A DNA stretch of 64,000 nucleotides from an uncultured Acidobacteriota bacterium (GTDB taxonomy: Bacteria > Acidobacteriota > UBA6911 > RPQK01 > JAJDTT01). Shown here piece by piece: positions 1 to 8,843 of this stretch. The stretch lies in the NCBI GenBank assembly GCA_951812665.1, contig CATOST010000036.1:423070-487069 (forward strand), given 5' to 3'. Position 1 is the first letter of the stretch. Each line of letters starts with the position of its first letter. The position numbers were made by a program, and so were the translations under genes. Below the pieces are notes generated by a model that had not been told where the DNA came from, made no database searches, and saw nothing but the letters and a program-made list of their open reading frames with translations.

Positions 1-4
1 GGAC

Positions 5-60
5 AGGAGCGCCGATTTCCAATCGCCGAACGGAACGGCGACTTCCAATCGCCGAACTCC
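5..60 (-). repeat. Interspersed palindrome family 1, two tandem copies
   Basis: Two adjacent copies of a short palindrome. Read on the minus strand, each has the core CGGCGATTGGAA followed by the complementary arm, flanked by GGAG/CTCC-like ends. The same motif occurs at 1510-1538, 50539-50567 and 56780-56807, and its core lies inside the hairpin at 50487-50519. The copies lie in non-coding DNA downstream of the zinc-ribbon gene. No mobility protein is visible, so they are described only as REP-like. Confidence 0.7.
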
Positions 61-156
61 CAGAGGAACAATGGGGCGAGCGTGTGTATGTGAATGGAAG
101 AGTGGGCGACAGGAATGTAGCGCGGCCGGTCGCCCCTTCTATGTGCCTTCGAGATC

Positions 157-555
157 CTAAGATTCGGCGGCGGGTGAGCCTCCGCCCGTCCGTGCCCGAC
201 CGCTCCGGTTGCAGTAGGGGCAGCGAAACTCCACCGTGTCGTCGGTGAATTCGGTGCAGACGATGTAGGAATCATCCACCGGACAGCGGGGCGTGTCCCC
301 TTGACGGTACCGTTCCAGGCAGTAGGAGAGCTGAATCGAGGTCCAAGCTTCCCGGTCCCGGTCCTGTTCCCAAATGAATCCGGCGCGGCAGTCGGGACAA
401 TCCACATGGAGCCGGTAGGGAGAATCTCCTGAGGGGTATCGCGATTGGAACCCAAGGTCCTCTCCACAGTCGGGGCAGAGCGGCTCGTCTTCGGACGCCG
501 AGCCGAAGTACTCCAGGATGATCTCCTCCCGTTCCTTGTCGGTGTAGGCGCTCAT
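157..555 (-). CDS. Small zinc-ribbon protein, function unknown
   Basis: A 132-residue acidic protein with four Cys-rich knuckles: CPDC near residues 27-30, CPDC near 53-56, a lone CP near 91 and CPYC near 112-115. These would suit two zinc ribbons. There is no signal peptide or membrane segment. Its ATG overlaps the stop codon of the upstream nfo gene (ATGA, 552-555), so the two are probably translationally coupled. I do not recognise a named family. A role linked to DNA repair is suggested only by the coupling. Confidence 0.75.
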   Translation of the reverse strand: MSAYTDKEREEIILEYFGSASEDEPLCPDCGEDLGFQSRYPSGDSPYRLHVDCPDCRAGFIWEQDRDREAWTSIQLSYCLERYRQGDTPRCPVDDSYIVCTEFTDDTVEFRCPYCNRSGRARTGGGSPAAES

Positions 556-1427
556 GGTTCAGGGCTGTCCAAGAGCGAGCGCAGCACCTTCAGGTTCCTC
601 CGGTCGGCCTCCCCCTGGTTCTCCTTCGGGGTCTCCAGCAACTTCGGGACTTGGATCAGCCGGGGGTCGTTCAGAAACCAGCGGAACCCCGCCTTCCCGA
701 TATGGCCCTTTCCGATGTGCTCGTGCCGGTCCACCCGGCTTCCGAAAGCTCGCTTGCTGTCGTTGAAATGAAGGACTTCCAGTCTTTCCAGTCCCACGTT
801 CTGATCGAACTGGTCCATGACGCCGATGTAACCCTCCTCGGTTCTGATGTCGTAGCCGGCGGCGAAAACGTGGCACGTGTCCATGCAGACCACGACCTGC
901 TCCGGAAAACCGCAACCTGCCAGGATGTCCCGCAGATGTTGGAAGCGGTGACCCAGGGTGCTCCCCTGGCCGGCGGTGGTCTCCAGGGCGACCTTGACCC
1001 GGTAGGAGGCCGTTCTCTCCAGGATCCGTTTCAGGGCCGAGGCGATCCGGTCGATGCCCCAGGTCTCGCCGGCCCCCACGTGGGCTCCCGGGTGAGTGAC
1101 GAGATGGCTCAAGCCCAGGCGCTCGCAGCGATCCATCTCATCCAGGAAGGCGGCGATGGACCGTTCCCAGAGTTCCTCTTTGGGGGACGCAAGATTGATC
1201 AGGTAGGAGTCGTGGGCCACCACTTGGCGGATCGGGGATTCGGCCCAGCGTTGCCGGAACTCGTGGACCTCCGGATCGAGCATGACCCGGCCCCGCCACT
1301 GGTTGTTGTTCTTGACGAAGATCTGGAGGACGTTGCAGCCGACGTCCAGGGCCCGGTCGAGGGACTTCGGAATGCCTCCCGCGATCGACATGTGGGCGCC
1401 CAGAAGGGCATCTTGTTGGTTCGGCAT
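552..1427 (-). CDS. nfo: Endonuclease IV (AP endonuclease)
   Basis: A 291-residue class II AP endonuclease of the TIM-barrel EndoIV family, which cleaves DNA 5' of abasic sites in base-excision repair. All nine expected metal ligands are visible: H72 (VAHDSY), H112 (THPGAH), E149 (LETTAG), D183 and H186 (MDTCH), H220 (HFND), D233 and H235 (DRHEH), and E265 (LETP). The reading frame stays open to 1562, but that extension runs through a REP-like palindrome (1510-1538). The ATG at 1427, just before the conserved LGAHMS segment, is therefore the credible start. Its stop overlaps the start of the zinc-ribbon gene. Confidence 0.95.
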   Translation of the reverse strand: MPNQQDALLGAHMSIAGGIPKSLDRALDVGCNVLQIFVKNNNQWRGRVMLDPEVHEFRQRWAESPIRQVVAHDSYLINLASPKEELWERSIAAFLDEMDRCERLGLSHLVTHPGAHVGAGETWGIDRIASALKRILERTASYRVKVALETTAGQGSTLGHRFQHLRDILAGCGFPEQVVVCMDTCHVFAAGYDIRTEEGYIGVMDQFDQNVGLERLEVLHFNDSKRAFGSRVDRHEHIGKGHIGKAGFRWFLNDPRLIQVPKLLETPKENQGEADRRNLKVLRSLLDSPEP

Positions 1428-1509
1428 GTCTCTCAGGTTAACTGGGCGGAGGGCGGTGGGGAAGGTAGGAGGAACGATTTCTAGTCTCCCCCGCTCCCAC
1501 GTTCCCTCC

Positions 1510-1538
1510 GGAATTCGGCGGTTCGAAACCGCCGCTCC
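1510..1538 (+). repeat. Interspersed palindrome family 1, single copy
   Basis: GGAATTCGGCGGTTCGAAAC continuing into CGCCGCTCC. An 8-bp stem CGGCGGTT/AACCGCCG is flanked by GGA and CTCC. The stem-loop resembles a tRNA T-arm (GGTTCGAAACC), probably by chance. It lies between the divergent nfo and 103-residue genes. Confidence 0.75.
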
Positions 1539-1561
1539 AATTTGACCTGGAATGGACCGCA

Positions 1562-1873
1562 TTGGAGAATAACCAGCTGTCGGCCATGACCCTTGAAGAG
1601 ATTTCCGACTATTGCCGGCTGCGGGATTGCCAAGTCTGGCTGGGGAGCTCCGATACCGGCTTCATCCTTGTCAGTTCGGGGGGCGTGGAACGCTCCAACA
1701 ACTATGGCCGGTTCCTCGCGTTGAGTGAGCTGAGAGGCTTGCCATCCACCACGGAGGTGATTCGGCGGGCGGAGTTGTTTCGGGTGGACGGACCCCAAGA
1801 AACCCGCGAGTTGAACCGCGAGGCGTTCCTGCAGGAGTTGGAAGACCTGCTGCGGAAGGTGGGCCTGAGATGA
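1562..1873 (+). CDS. Hypothetical protein upstream of UbiD-like decarboxylase
   Basis: A 103-residue soluble protein, not recognised. The frame begins with TTG at 1562, and an ATG at 1586 (MTLEEIS) is the alternative. Neither has a strong Shine-Dalgarno sequence. The last codons overlap the ATG of the UbiD-like gene at 1870 (ATGA), so the pair is an operon with coupled translation. UbiD enzymes need prenylated FMN from UbiX, but this protein has no visible flavin-binding UbiX signature, so a cofactor role is not supported. Confidence 0.65.
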   Translation: MENNQLSAMTLEEISDYCRLRDCQVWLGSSDTGFILVSSGGVERSNNYGRFLALSELRGLPSTTEVIRRAELFRVDGPQETRELNREAFLQELEDLLRKVGLR

Positions 1874-3339
1874 GATACCCGCATCGGGACCTGAGAGCGT
1901 TTGTCCGAGTCCTGGAGCAACAGGGAGAACTGAGACGCATCGACACGCCGGTGGACCCGGTGCTGGAGATCGCCGAGATCACGGACCGCGTCTCCAAGCG
2001 CATGGGTCCCGCCCTGCTGTTCGAGAATCCCAAGGGGTCAAACCATCCGCTCCTCATCAATGCCCTTGGTTCCTACAACCGGATGAATCTGGCACTGGGG
2101 GTCGATTCCGTGGATCGGATTGCGGATCGGATCGAGGCCTTGCTCGACCTGAAAGCTCCATCGGGTGCGATGGACAAGCTGAAGCTGCTTCCCAAGCTCA
2201 CCGAATTGGCGTCGCTGACGCCGAAGATGGTGCGCCGGGGCGTCTGCCAGGAGGTCGTCAAGACCGGAGACTTCTCGTTGTTGGATTTTCCCGTTCTCCA
2301 GTGCTGGCCCGGGGACGGCGGCCGCTTCATCACCATGCCCCTGGTCTTCAGCAAGAACCCGGAGACGGGAAAGCGCAACTGCGGCATGTACCGCATGCAG
2401 GTCTTCGACGAACGGACCACCGCCATGCATTGGCAGACCCACAAGCACGGCGCCCAGCATTTTCGGGAGGCCGTCCGAATCGGCGGCGCCGATTCGGGTG
2501 GAAGGCGAATGGAAGTGGCCGCCGCCATCGGGGCGGATCCGGCCACCGTCTTCTCCGCCATTGCGCCCCTGCCCGACGACCTGGATGAGATGATGTTCGC
2601 CGGTTTCCTGCGGCGGTCGCCGGTGGAGATGACGGCCTGCAAAACCGTCGACCTGGAAGTTCCGGCAAACGCGGAGATCGTCCTGGAAGGGTACGTGAAC
2701 CTGGACGAGCTCCGCACCGAGGGACCCTTCGGGGATCACACGGGATACTACTCCCTGGCCGACGAATATCCGGTCTTTCACGTGACCTGCGTCACTCACC
2801 GGAAGAATCCCATTTACCAGACCATCATCGTGGGCAAGCCTCCCCAGGAGGATTGCTACATGGGTCATGCGGTGGAGCGAATCTTCCTGCCCCTGATTCG
2901 AAAGCAGCTCCCGGAGATCCTGGACATGCACCTGCCCTTCGAGGGCATCTTCCACAACCTGGTCCTGGTCCGGATCCGAAAACGCTATCCGGGACACGCC
3001 CGCAAGATCATGAGCGCTCTCTGGGGCATGGGCCAGCTGATGTTCTCCAAATGCATCGTGGTCCTGGACGGGGACGTGGACCTGACCGACTATGGAGAGG
3101 TCCTGTTGAGAGCTTGCAACCACATCGATCCGGAGCGGGACGTCCAGTTCACGCTGGGCCCCGTCGACTCCCTGGACCACGCCTCCCGCCTGCCCAACTT
3201 CGGTTCCAAGATGGGGATCGACGCCACTCGAAAGTGGTCGGAAGAGGGGTTCCAGAGGGACTGGCCCGACGAGATCATCATGGATGATGACGTCCGGGAG
3301 CGAGTGGACCGGCTCTGGCCTCGCTTGAGACTGGACTGA
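1870..3339 (+). CDS. UbiD family decarboxylase
   Basis: A 489-residue member of the UbiD/Fdc (de)carboxylase family, which uses prenylated FMN and a divalent metal on aromatic or alpha,beta-unsaturated acids. The length matches E. coli UbiD. The metal/cofactor region is visible: Asn in the RNCGMYR segment, His in HKHGAQHF, Glu in VLEGYVN, and the acidic TEGPFGDHTGYY loop carrying catalytic glutamate. The substrate cannot be read from sequence. Ubiquinone/menaquinone precursors or aromatic acids are the usual options. No ubiX partner is present in the window. Confidence 0.9.
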   Translation: MRYPHRDLRAFVRVLEQQGELRRIDTPVDPVLEIAEITDRVSKRMGPALLFENPKGSNHPLLINALGSYNRMNLALGVDSVDRIADRIEALLDLKAPSGAMDKLKLLPKLTELASLTPKMVRRGVCQEVVKTGDFSLLDFPVLQCWPGDGGRFITMPLVFSKNPETGKRNCGMYRMQVFDERTTAMHWQTHKHGAQHFREAVRIGGADSGGRRMEVAAAIGADPATVFSAIAPLPDDLDEMMFAGFLRRSPVEMTACKTVDLEVPANAEIVLEGYVNLDELRTEGPFGDHTGYYSLADEYPVFHVTCVTHRKNPIYQTIIVGKPPQEDCYMGHAVERIFLPLIRKQLPEILDMHLPFEGIFHNLVLVRIRKRYPGHARKIMSALWGMGQLMFSKCIVVLDGDVDLTDYGEVLLRACNHIDPERDVQFTLGPVDSLDHASRLPNFGSKMGIDATRKWSEEGFQRDWPDEIIMDDDVRERVDRLWPRLRLD

Positions 3340-3357
3340 GCCTCCCTGCGTTGCCCG

Positions 3358-4785
3358 TCAGTTCGCCGGTATAGCGGCGCCGGTCCCGGTGGCGCCCGGG
3401 GCGACCACCATGGAACTCAAGGTCGCACCGGGATGCCGGCCCCGGAGTCGCCTCAGCGCGACGTTTGCCGAGGAGATCACGTCGGCGTTCTCGCTCCGGG
3501 TCAGAGGTTCCACTACCTCCAGGGAAGAGGCATCGCCGCGCTGACCGATCACGTCCAGAAGGCGAGCCTGAATGTCGGGTTGCCTGGTGTGGAGTGGGAG
3601 CAGCGGATGGAGCTTGGGTACTTCCACCGGTTCCAGTTCCAGCAGGTAGAAGTAGGCTTGATCGGTATTGATCCGGTCCACCAGTTCGGGGAGATGCGCC
3701 TCAGCGCCCAGACGAAATAACGCGAAACTCGCGGCCAACAACACCTCGGGCTTTTCCTCCATCTCAAACATGCGCGCCAAGGTGGGAACGAGGCTCGAGT
3801 CTTCGAGTCGGCCCAGGCCCTCGGCGCCGTATCGACGGAACGGCGTTCGCTCGTCCGTGATCGCCTCCAGCAGGATCGCCCGGGACCGGGGATCGGCAAT
3901 ATAGGCGAGCGCCTCCAGGGTCTTTAGCCTCAGATCGTGGCTTCGGCTCACGGGAACAAGCCCGCCGAGTATTCGCTTCCGCTCCGTGACCCCGCTGTTA
4001 TAGAGCTCCGTCAGCGCCGGGACTGCCGATTCCACCTTCAGGCGTCCCAGAGCGAAGATGGCTTCATCGTGGACCTTCTTGTCCGGGTCCCAGATCAGGG
4101 GAATCAGCGTGACGCCCGCTTCCGGATCTCCGATCTTGTAAATGGCGCGGATCATCTCCACCTTCACGCCGTTCTCCGGCTCCAGCTCCAAGGCTTCCTG
4201 GAGGGCAGGCAGGCCTCGACGGCCGCGAAGGATTCCCAGCGCAAGGGCGGCGTTCCGGCGAATGTCCGCGTCCGCGGAGCCCAGCAAAGCGGCCAGGGTG
4301 TCGATCGCCTCCGGGCTGACGGAAACGTAAGGTTCCACGATCAGGGGGTTGTAGTCATCATTCGCGGGATTCACAAAATCGACGACGCGTTTCATCCCCT
4401 GGATGAAGCCGTCCGGAGTGGTCACATAAAGACTGACCAGTCCGCGAATCGCCATGAGTTGGGTCTGCTTCCTGGAATCGTGGCAGAGAGTCGTCAGAGC
4501 CGGTACAGCCCTGATATCGCCGATCTTGACCAGAGCCCGGGCCAGCGCCGTCCGGAGCAGGTCATCCGGATCCTTGACCAGCCTCGACAGTTCTGGGACA
4601 GCCCGCCGAATCCGATGCTTTCCCAGCGCCACGACGGCCGTCTTTCTTCGGTCCAACTCCGGGTGCCTCAGGTCGAAGATGAGTCCATTGACATCCCGCA
4701 ATTCCTCTTGGCCGTGCAAATCAGGCGCGGCGGTCAGGAGCAAGGTTGCGATCAGAGCTACGGTCAGGGCTCGGTTGAAGGACAT
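3358..4785 (-). CDS. Exported HEAT-repeat protein
   Basis: A 475-residue protein: a cleavable-type signal peptide (MSFNRALTVALIATLLLTAA), then at least eight HEAT/PBS-lyase-like helical repeats across roughly residues 30-440 (for example AVVALGKHRIRRAVPELSRL and ALGRLKVESAVPALTELY), then a short Gly/Ala-rich tail. The frame is open to 4875, but the ATG at 4785 has a perfect GGAGGA Shine-Dalgarno sequence about 8 nt upstream and starts the signal peptide. HEAT solenoids are protein scaffolds. The divergent neighbour at 5085 combines HEAT-like helices with a heme site, so the two may share a periplasmic partner (inference). Confidence 0.85.
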   Translation of the reverse strand: MSFNRALTVALIATLLLTAAPDLHGQEELRDVNGLIFDLRHPELDRRKTAVVALGKHRIRRAVPELSRLVKDPDDLLRTALARALVKIGDIRAVPALTTLCHDSRKQTQLMAIRGLVSLYVTTPDGFIQGMKRVVDFVNPANDDYNPLIVEPYVSVSPEAIDTLAALLGSADADIRRNAALALGILRGRRGLPALQEALELEPENGVKVEMIRAIYKIGDPEAGVTLIPLIWDPDKKVHDEAIFALGRLKVESAVPALTELYNSGVTERKRILGGLVPVSRSHDLRLKTLEALAYIADPRSRAILLEAITDERTPFRRYGAEGLGRLEDSSLVPTLARMFEMEEKPEVLLAASFALFRLGAEAHLPELVDRINTDQAYFYLLELEPVEVPKLHPLLPLHTRQPDIQARLLDVIGQRGDASSLEVVEPLTRSENADVISSANVALRRLRGRHPGATLSSMVVAPGATGTGAAIPAN

Positions 4786-5084
4786 GGCTCGTTCCTCCAA
4801 AGATTCAGTCGCGGTTTCGACCCGAATGGGTTCCGCCATTATCAAAACGACAATCCACCACAATACCCAGGTCAAGGTATCAGGCGGGTCTGACCTGTCG
4901 GGAAGGGAAAGAGAAAAAGAAAAAAAGGAAAGAGAGAAGAAGCGGTGGCGAAGGTCGCCTCTTCTGATGACTGGTCCTCGCTCGATGCAGGTTGTGCATT
5001 CGGGACGGAGGGGTGCCGCGGGAAGCGAATGCGGCAGCGAGATTTGCTGCTTGTTGTTACAGTGCTTCTGACTCGGTGGTCTGA
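4786..5084. other. Divergent intergenic region with purine tract
   Basis: A 299-nt gap between two divergent HEAT-type genes that should hold both promoters. It contains a nearly pure purine run at about 4897-4945 (A/G only over dozens of bases). No confident -35/-10 pair or operator palindrome was found. Confidence 0.5.
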
Positions 5085-5993
5085 ATGCGTTTCCTGGTGC
5101 TGATATCGATTGAAATGGTGGCGGTTTCCTGGATGGCGGCAGGTTCTCCCCTCGTTACTTTCGCTGGTCAGAAGGATCCGGCCGAGGTGGAGCGGTTGTT
5201 TCTGGCAGGCGAGGCCGGGGCTGGGGATTTCCGGGTGGTGGCTGCGTTTCCCGAATTGCTGGATCACCGGCCGGTGCAGATAAAGGTCTTTCGGTCCCTG
5301 GCCTCCAAGGATCCCGAAATCTTCCGGGCGGCGGTCGGACTGTGTCTCGAGGCGCCGCGACTGGAATCGTTCGCCATGATCCGGAGGCGGTTGAGTCTGG
5401 CATTCCGCAGTCAGGATGCGTGGAAGCGCAAAGCGATCCTGCAGTTGGCCCGGGACGAACCGGAGCGATTGCGGGATCTCCGTTTCGTGAGTCTCTTGAG
5501 CGAGGCGTTGCGGGACCCGGACCCCGCTCTGGCTGAGTTGGCGCTCGCACTGATTCGAAGCCGGCCTGAACTGCGCGACCTCCCGGCGATCTCAGAAGGC
5601 CTGACCCGGCTCCCGGGAGAAGGTCCGGCTACGGAGCTGGCGCTTCCGTCCCTCCAATTCTTTCGGGACCGCGTCTTGCCCCTGCTGCAGACAGTGGGAG
5701 CCGACGACAAGTCCTGCTTCGACTGTCACAAGTCTCACGTCATCTTCCGCCTGGAGCCGGCTCCGGAACGGGCCGGACCGGAAGACGTCCAGGGTTACTA
5801 TCGTTCGGCGTTGCGGGTCATTGACCTGAAGCGGCCGGAGCAGAGCCTGATGTTGCTGAAGCCCACCCGGGAGAAGCCTCCCCCAGGAACCCAGGCGTCC
5901 GGCTCTGAACAACATGGCGGAGGTGTTCGATGGGATCGGGAGTCCGCGTCCTTCCGAACGCTATTGGAATGGGTCCAAACGGGTGGCGACTGA
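5085..5993 (+). CDS. HEAT-like c-type cytochrome, exported
   Basis: A 302-residue protein with an N-terminal signal segment (residues about 1-28), HEAT-like helices (about 40-190) and one heme c attachment site CFDCH within SCFDCHKSH at about residue 212. The layout resembles the HEAT-plus-heme modules of Planctomycetota/Acidobacteriota dehydrogenase-associated proteins. It probably transfers electrons outside the cytoplasmic membrane. The partner is unknown. It ends 10 nt before the convergent YjbQ-like gene. Confidence 0.8.
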   Translation: MRFLVLISIEMVAVSWMAAGSPLVTFAGQKDPAEVERLFLAGEAGAGDFRVVAAFPELLDHRPVQIKVFRSLASKDPEIFRAAVGLCLEAPRLESFAMIRRRLSLAFRSQDAWKRKAILQLARDEPERLRDLRFVSLLSEALRDPDPALAELALALIRSRPELRDLPAISEGLTRLPGEGPATELALPSLQFFRDRVLPLLQTVGADDKSCFDCHKSHVIFRLEPAPERAGPEDVQGYYRSALRVIDLKRPEQSLMLLKPTREKPPPGTQASGSEQHGGGVRWDRESASFRTLLEWVQTGGD

Positions 5994-6003
5994 GCAGGGG
6001 AGA

Positions 6004-7077
6004 TCAGTTGAATCGGACCAGGGAGATCTCCAGTCGCCGCGTGTTGGATTCGGGCCGGTCCCATTGAACCAGGATGGGGCTCTGGTAGGTTCCGTGGACG
6101 ATGGAGCCATGGCCGTTGCCGTTGGCATGGGCGTTGGAGACCAACAGGATCAATGAGCGCTCCATGCCCAGGAAGTGGTCGGCGGGCGCCCTGACGAATC
6201 TTTGCAGCAACCGTTCGAAGACCGACTCGCTCAACCCCAGCGCGTCCACGGTCTGATTGAGAATCTGGACCAGATCGTATTTGGCGTAATCCCTGGCCCT
6301 GCCCGGAATTGCCCTCGGGTTGCCCAACATCTGCCGGCCGCTCTTCGCCATGAAATGCAGGGGATTCCTCAGGACCCTGGCCAGATCGTGCTTCATCAGC
6401 AGGGTCTCGTACTCGTTCACGGTGAGGCCCGCATTCCGTTCGTCCGGCGCCAGTGAGATATCGATGCGCCCCCGGTCGACACCGTGGGTCCGGATCAGTT
6501 CTTGCACCCGCGTGAAGAATCCAAGTCTGGGATCCATCAGGTTGATGGAATCGATGGGGTGCCGGGACACCGGGACCGGAAGGTCCACGCGATCGACCAC
6601 CTGTTCCTCGTTGAATGCCATCACGGTGGTCCGGCGCCGGCGCCGGACGTCGTTCCAGATGCCGTCCAGGTCCACGAAATAGACGGGGGTATCGGGATTG
6701 TTCTCGTACGTCGCGCAATTGGTGAGGCCGGAACTCATGAAGGTGAGGTGGGAGTCGGCATTGTGGGGCTCCGTGACCTTCTGCTCCTGGCTCAATTCGG
6801 TGCGAAGATCCATCTGGTCGTGGCGGTATCCCCGCCGGGAAGGGAAGAGCGTCTGGAACATCTGCAAGAAATTGCGAAGGGCCTCGCCGCTGTGATTCAA
6901 CTGGGCCGAGAGCTTCTCACCGAAGTAGCCGGCCGTGGTGTGGTAGGAGTAGAAGACCGACTTGGAATACTTGGAAAACCGGGAGTGGATCCGATCCGGA
7001 ATCCGCTCGCGGACGTTGATCACGTCCACCCGGGATTCGGGTTCGATCTCCAGCGTGACCTCAGTTTCCAAGGACAT
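6004..7077 (-). CDS. Long YjbQ/UPF0047-like protein
   Basis: A 357-residue protein whose first about 160 residues show the UPF0047/YjbQ pattern: HTTAGYF (conserved His), HNADSHLTFMSSG, then a V-DLDG-W segment and an RRRRTTVMAF strand. Ordinary YjbQ proteins are about 140 residues; some have weak thiamine-phosphate synthase activity, but the physiological role is unclear. Here a further 200 residues follow, rich in Arg/His/Asn (for example GHGSIVHGTYQSP), with no motif I recognise. There is no signal peptide. It lies 204 nt downstream of lysA on the same strand. Confidence 0.75.
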   Translation of the reverse strand: MSLETEVTLEIEPESRVDVINVRERIPDRIHSRFSKYSKSVFYSYHTTAGYFGEKLSAQLNHSGEALRNFLQMFQTLFPSRRGYRHDQMDLRTELSQEQKVTEPHNADSHLTFMSSGLTNCATYENNPDTPVYFVDLDGIWNDVRRRRRTTVMAFNEEQVVDRVDLPVPVSRHPIDSINLMDPRLGFFTRVQELIRTHGVDRGRIDISLAPDERNAGLTVNEYETLLMKHDLARVLRNPLHFMAKSGRQMLGNPRAIPGRARDYAKYDLVQILNQTVDALGLSESVFERLLQRFVRAPADHFLGMERSLILLVSNAHANGNGHGSIVHGTYQSPILVQWDRPESNTRRLEISLVRFN

Positions 7078-7281
7078 GGCCCGGCTCCCTACGGATTAGC
7101 GTAGTGGGAACGCCATTTAAGAGGGCATGATATTGAACCGGTCGCGTTCCAGTCAAACCAATCCCAGGCGAACAAAGTGTTTGGGGGCCGATTCCGATTT
7201 CTGGCACGGCCCCCGAAAACCCTCCATTGCCTTCGGAATCGACCGCCGGAAAGGTGACGGCCCGATTTTCGGCGAAGGGCG

Positions 7282-8526
7282 TCAGGGAACCGCTTCGCCT
7301 CGGACCAGATCCTCGAGCGTTTCTCTGGCCCGAATCTCTCTCCACTCAGCTCCATCCACCAGGATCTCGGCAGCCCGCCTCCTGGAATTATAGTTGGAAG
7401 ATAAGACAAATCCGTAGGCACCTGCGCTCATCACCGCCAGGAGGTCTCCCGGGTGGGCGTCGGGAACGCGCTGGCTGCGGGCCAGGAAATCGCCGCTCTC
7501 GCAGACCGGCCCGACCACGTCGGCCGTGATCCAGGATCGATCCGGCCGCGCTGGCAGAATCTGGTGGTGGGCGCCGTAGAGGCTGGGGCGAAGCAGGTCG
7601 GTCATGGCGGCGTCCACCACCAGAAAGACCTTGCCGCGATTGGCCTTCCGGTAGAGGACACGAGTCAGCAGGACGCCGGCGTTTCCGACGAGATAGCGTC
7701 CCGGCTCCATGACGATGCGGTAGCCTTCCCCATGTTGGGCCAGAGCCTCGGCGTACCGTTGAAGATCCGGCCCCGTTTCTCCTTGATAGGAGATTCCCAA
7801 GCCGCCGCCCAGATCCAGATGTTGCAGTGGAAAGCCCCGGGCCCGGATCCGGTCGGCCCATTCCCTGAGCCTGTCGAAGGCGTCCAGAAACGGCTGGACG
7901 TCCAGGATCTGGGAACCGATGTGGTATCCGAGTCCCACCAGCCGGAGTTCGGGTGAGTTTTCGACAATCTCCAACAGCGAGTCGATCTGACCGGAATCGA
8001 CTCCGAACTTGTGCTGGTGCAGACCGGTGGCGATGTAAGGATGGGTCCCGGCGTCCACGTCCGGATTGATTCTGATGGCCACGCGGGCTTCGCGGCCCAT
8101 CCTCCGGCTCACCTGCGCCAGGGTTTCCAACTCTTGCCGGGACTCGACATTGATGCTGAAGAGCCCCCATTCCAGGGCCATCTCCATCTCCGGGACCGTT
8201 TTCCCGACGCCGCTGAAGACGATGCTCCCGGGATCGGCGCCGATCTGCCGTAACCGAAAGAGCTCTCCTCCCGAAACCACGTCGAAACCGCTGCCCTTCT
8301 CCTGCAGAACCCGCAGCAGGGAGAGGTTGTCATTGGCCTTCAGGGAGTAGCAGATCAAGGGATCCACGGCGGCGAAAGCGCTTTCCAGGCGGTGGTAGCG
8401 GTCACGTATGGCACGCCGGCTGTAGACATAGCTCGGCGTCCCCGCCCGCCGGGCGATTCGAGACAGGGGAGTCTCTTCGCAGCTGAGCTCCCCGCCGTCG
8501 TAGAGAAAGGCGTCGAATCCGGTCAC
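7282..8526 (-). CDS. lysA: Diaminopimelate decarboxylase
   Basis: A 414-residue fold-type III PLP enzyme converting meso-diaminopimelate to L-lysine. Visible features are the PLP lysine K63 in CYSLKAND, a YHIGSQ segment, the Gly-rich GGGLGISY phosphate loop, EPGRYLVG, and CESGDF carrying the active-site Cys/Glu of the partner subunit. The frame is open to 8934, but the upstream part runs through a 166-bp inverted-repeat element. A GTG at 8526 (start of MTGFDAFLYD, reading GTG as Met) gives the normal family length. No strong Shine-Dalgarno sequence is visible there, so the start is moderately certain. Confidence 0.93.
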   Translation of the reverse strand: MTGFDAFLYDGGELSCEETPLSRIARRAGTPSYVYSRRAIRDRYHRLESAFAAVDPLICYSLKANDNLSLLRVLQEKGSGFDVVSGGELFRLRQIGADPGSIVFSGVGKTVPEMEMALEWGLFSINVESRQELETLAQVSRRMGREARVAIRINPDVDAGTHPYIATGLHQHKFGVDSGQIDSLLEIVENSPELRLVGLGYHIGSQILDVQPFLDAFDRLREWADRIRARGFPLQHLDLGGGLGISYQGETGPDLQRYAEALAQHGEGYRIVMEPGRYLVGNAGVLLTRVLYRKANRGKVFLVVDAAMTDLLRPSLYGAHHQILPARPDRSWITADVVGPVCESGDFLARSQRVPDAHPGDLLAVMSAGAYGFVLSSNYNSRRRAAEILVDGAEWREIRARETLEDLVRGEAVP

Positions 8527-8843
8527 GCCGGGATAGTAGCAGAATGAGGGGTAGGGACATCCTCTTCTATCGGTCCACTCTCTCAAAACAGATGCGAACC
8601 ATGGTTCACTTCCATGCGTGCTGTTAATCTCGTCTAGGAATGGGAATGAAGCTAGCAGCCCGTGGCAAAAGTCATCACGGCATTCGACCGTCCCTGCATC
8701 CCGGCGGACGGCGTTGCGATTCGGGCACATACTCCCGGTATGCACCCGAATCGCGCCTTGTCCGGCGGGCGCAGGAACGGTCTCGGTGCTCGCGGGACTT
8801 TCACCACGGACTGCTAGGGTCTGGTTCGCGGCACTTGGTGGCA
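8527..8843. other. Intergenic region lysA / FG-GAP gene, largely a MITE
   Basis: A divergent gap of 317 nt. More than half is the inverted-repeat element at 8652-8817. Frames through it are open on both strands, but these translations are low-complexity Arg/Ser/Gly-rich and are not credible protein. The remaining 125 nt next to lysA should hold its promoter, which I could not pinpoint. Confidence 0.6.
8652..8817. mobile_element. MITE-like inverted-repeat element, 166 bp
   Basis: Bounded by CTAGCAGCCCGTGG at the left and, inverted, CTAGCAGTCCGTGG at the right. The match extends over 22 positions with three mismatches into AAAGTC. The centre holds a second hairpin, GCGATTCGGG/CCCGAATCGC (8712-8754), enclosing CATAC/GTATG. 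There is no coding capacity. The CTAG at both extremes could be a 4-bp target duplication. Terminal repeats of this kind belong to non-autonomous transposons. No transposase is in the window, so the parent family is unknown. Confidence 0.7.

Noticed and set aside
1428..1562. N-terminal extension of endonuclease IV in an open frame
   Set aside because: The extension translates a REP-like palindrome, and the conserved protein begins right after the ATG at 1427.
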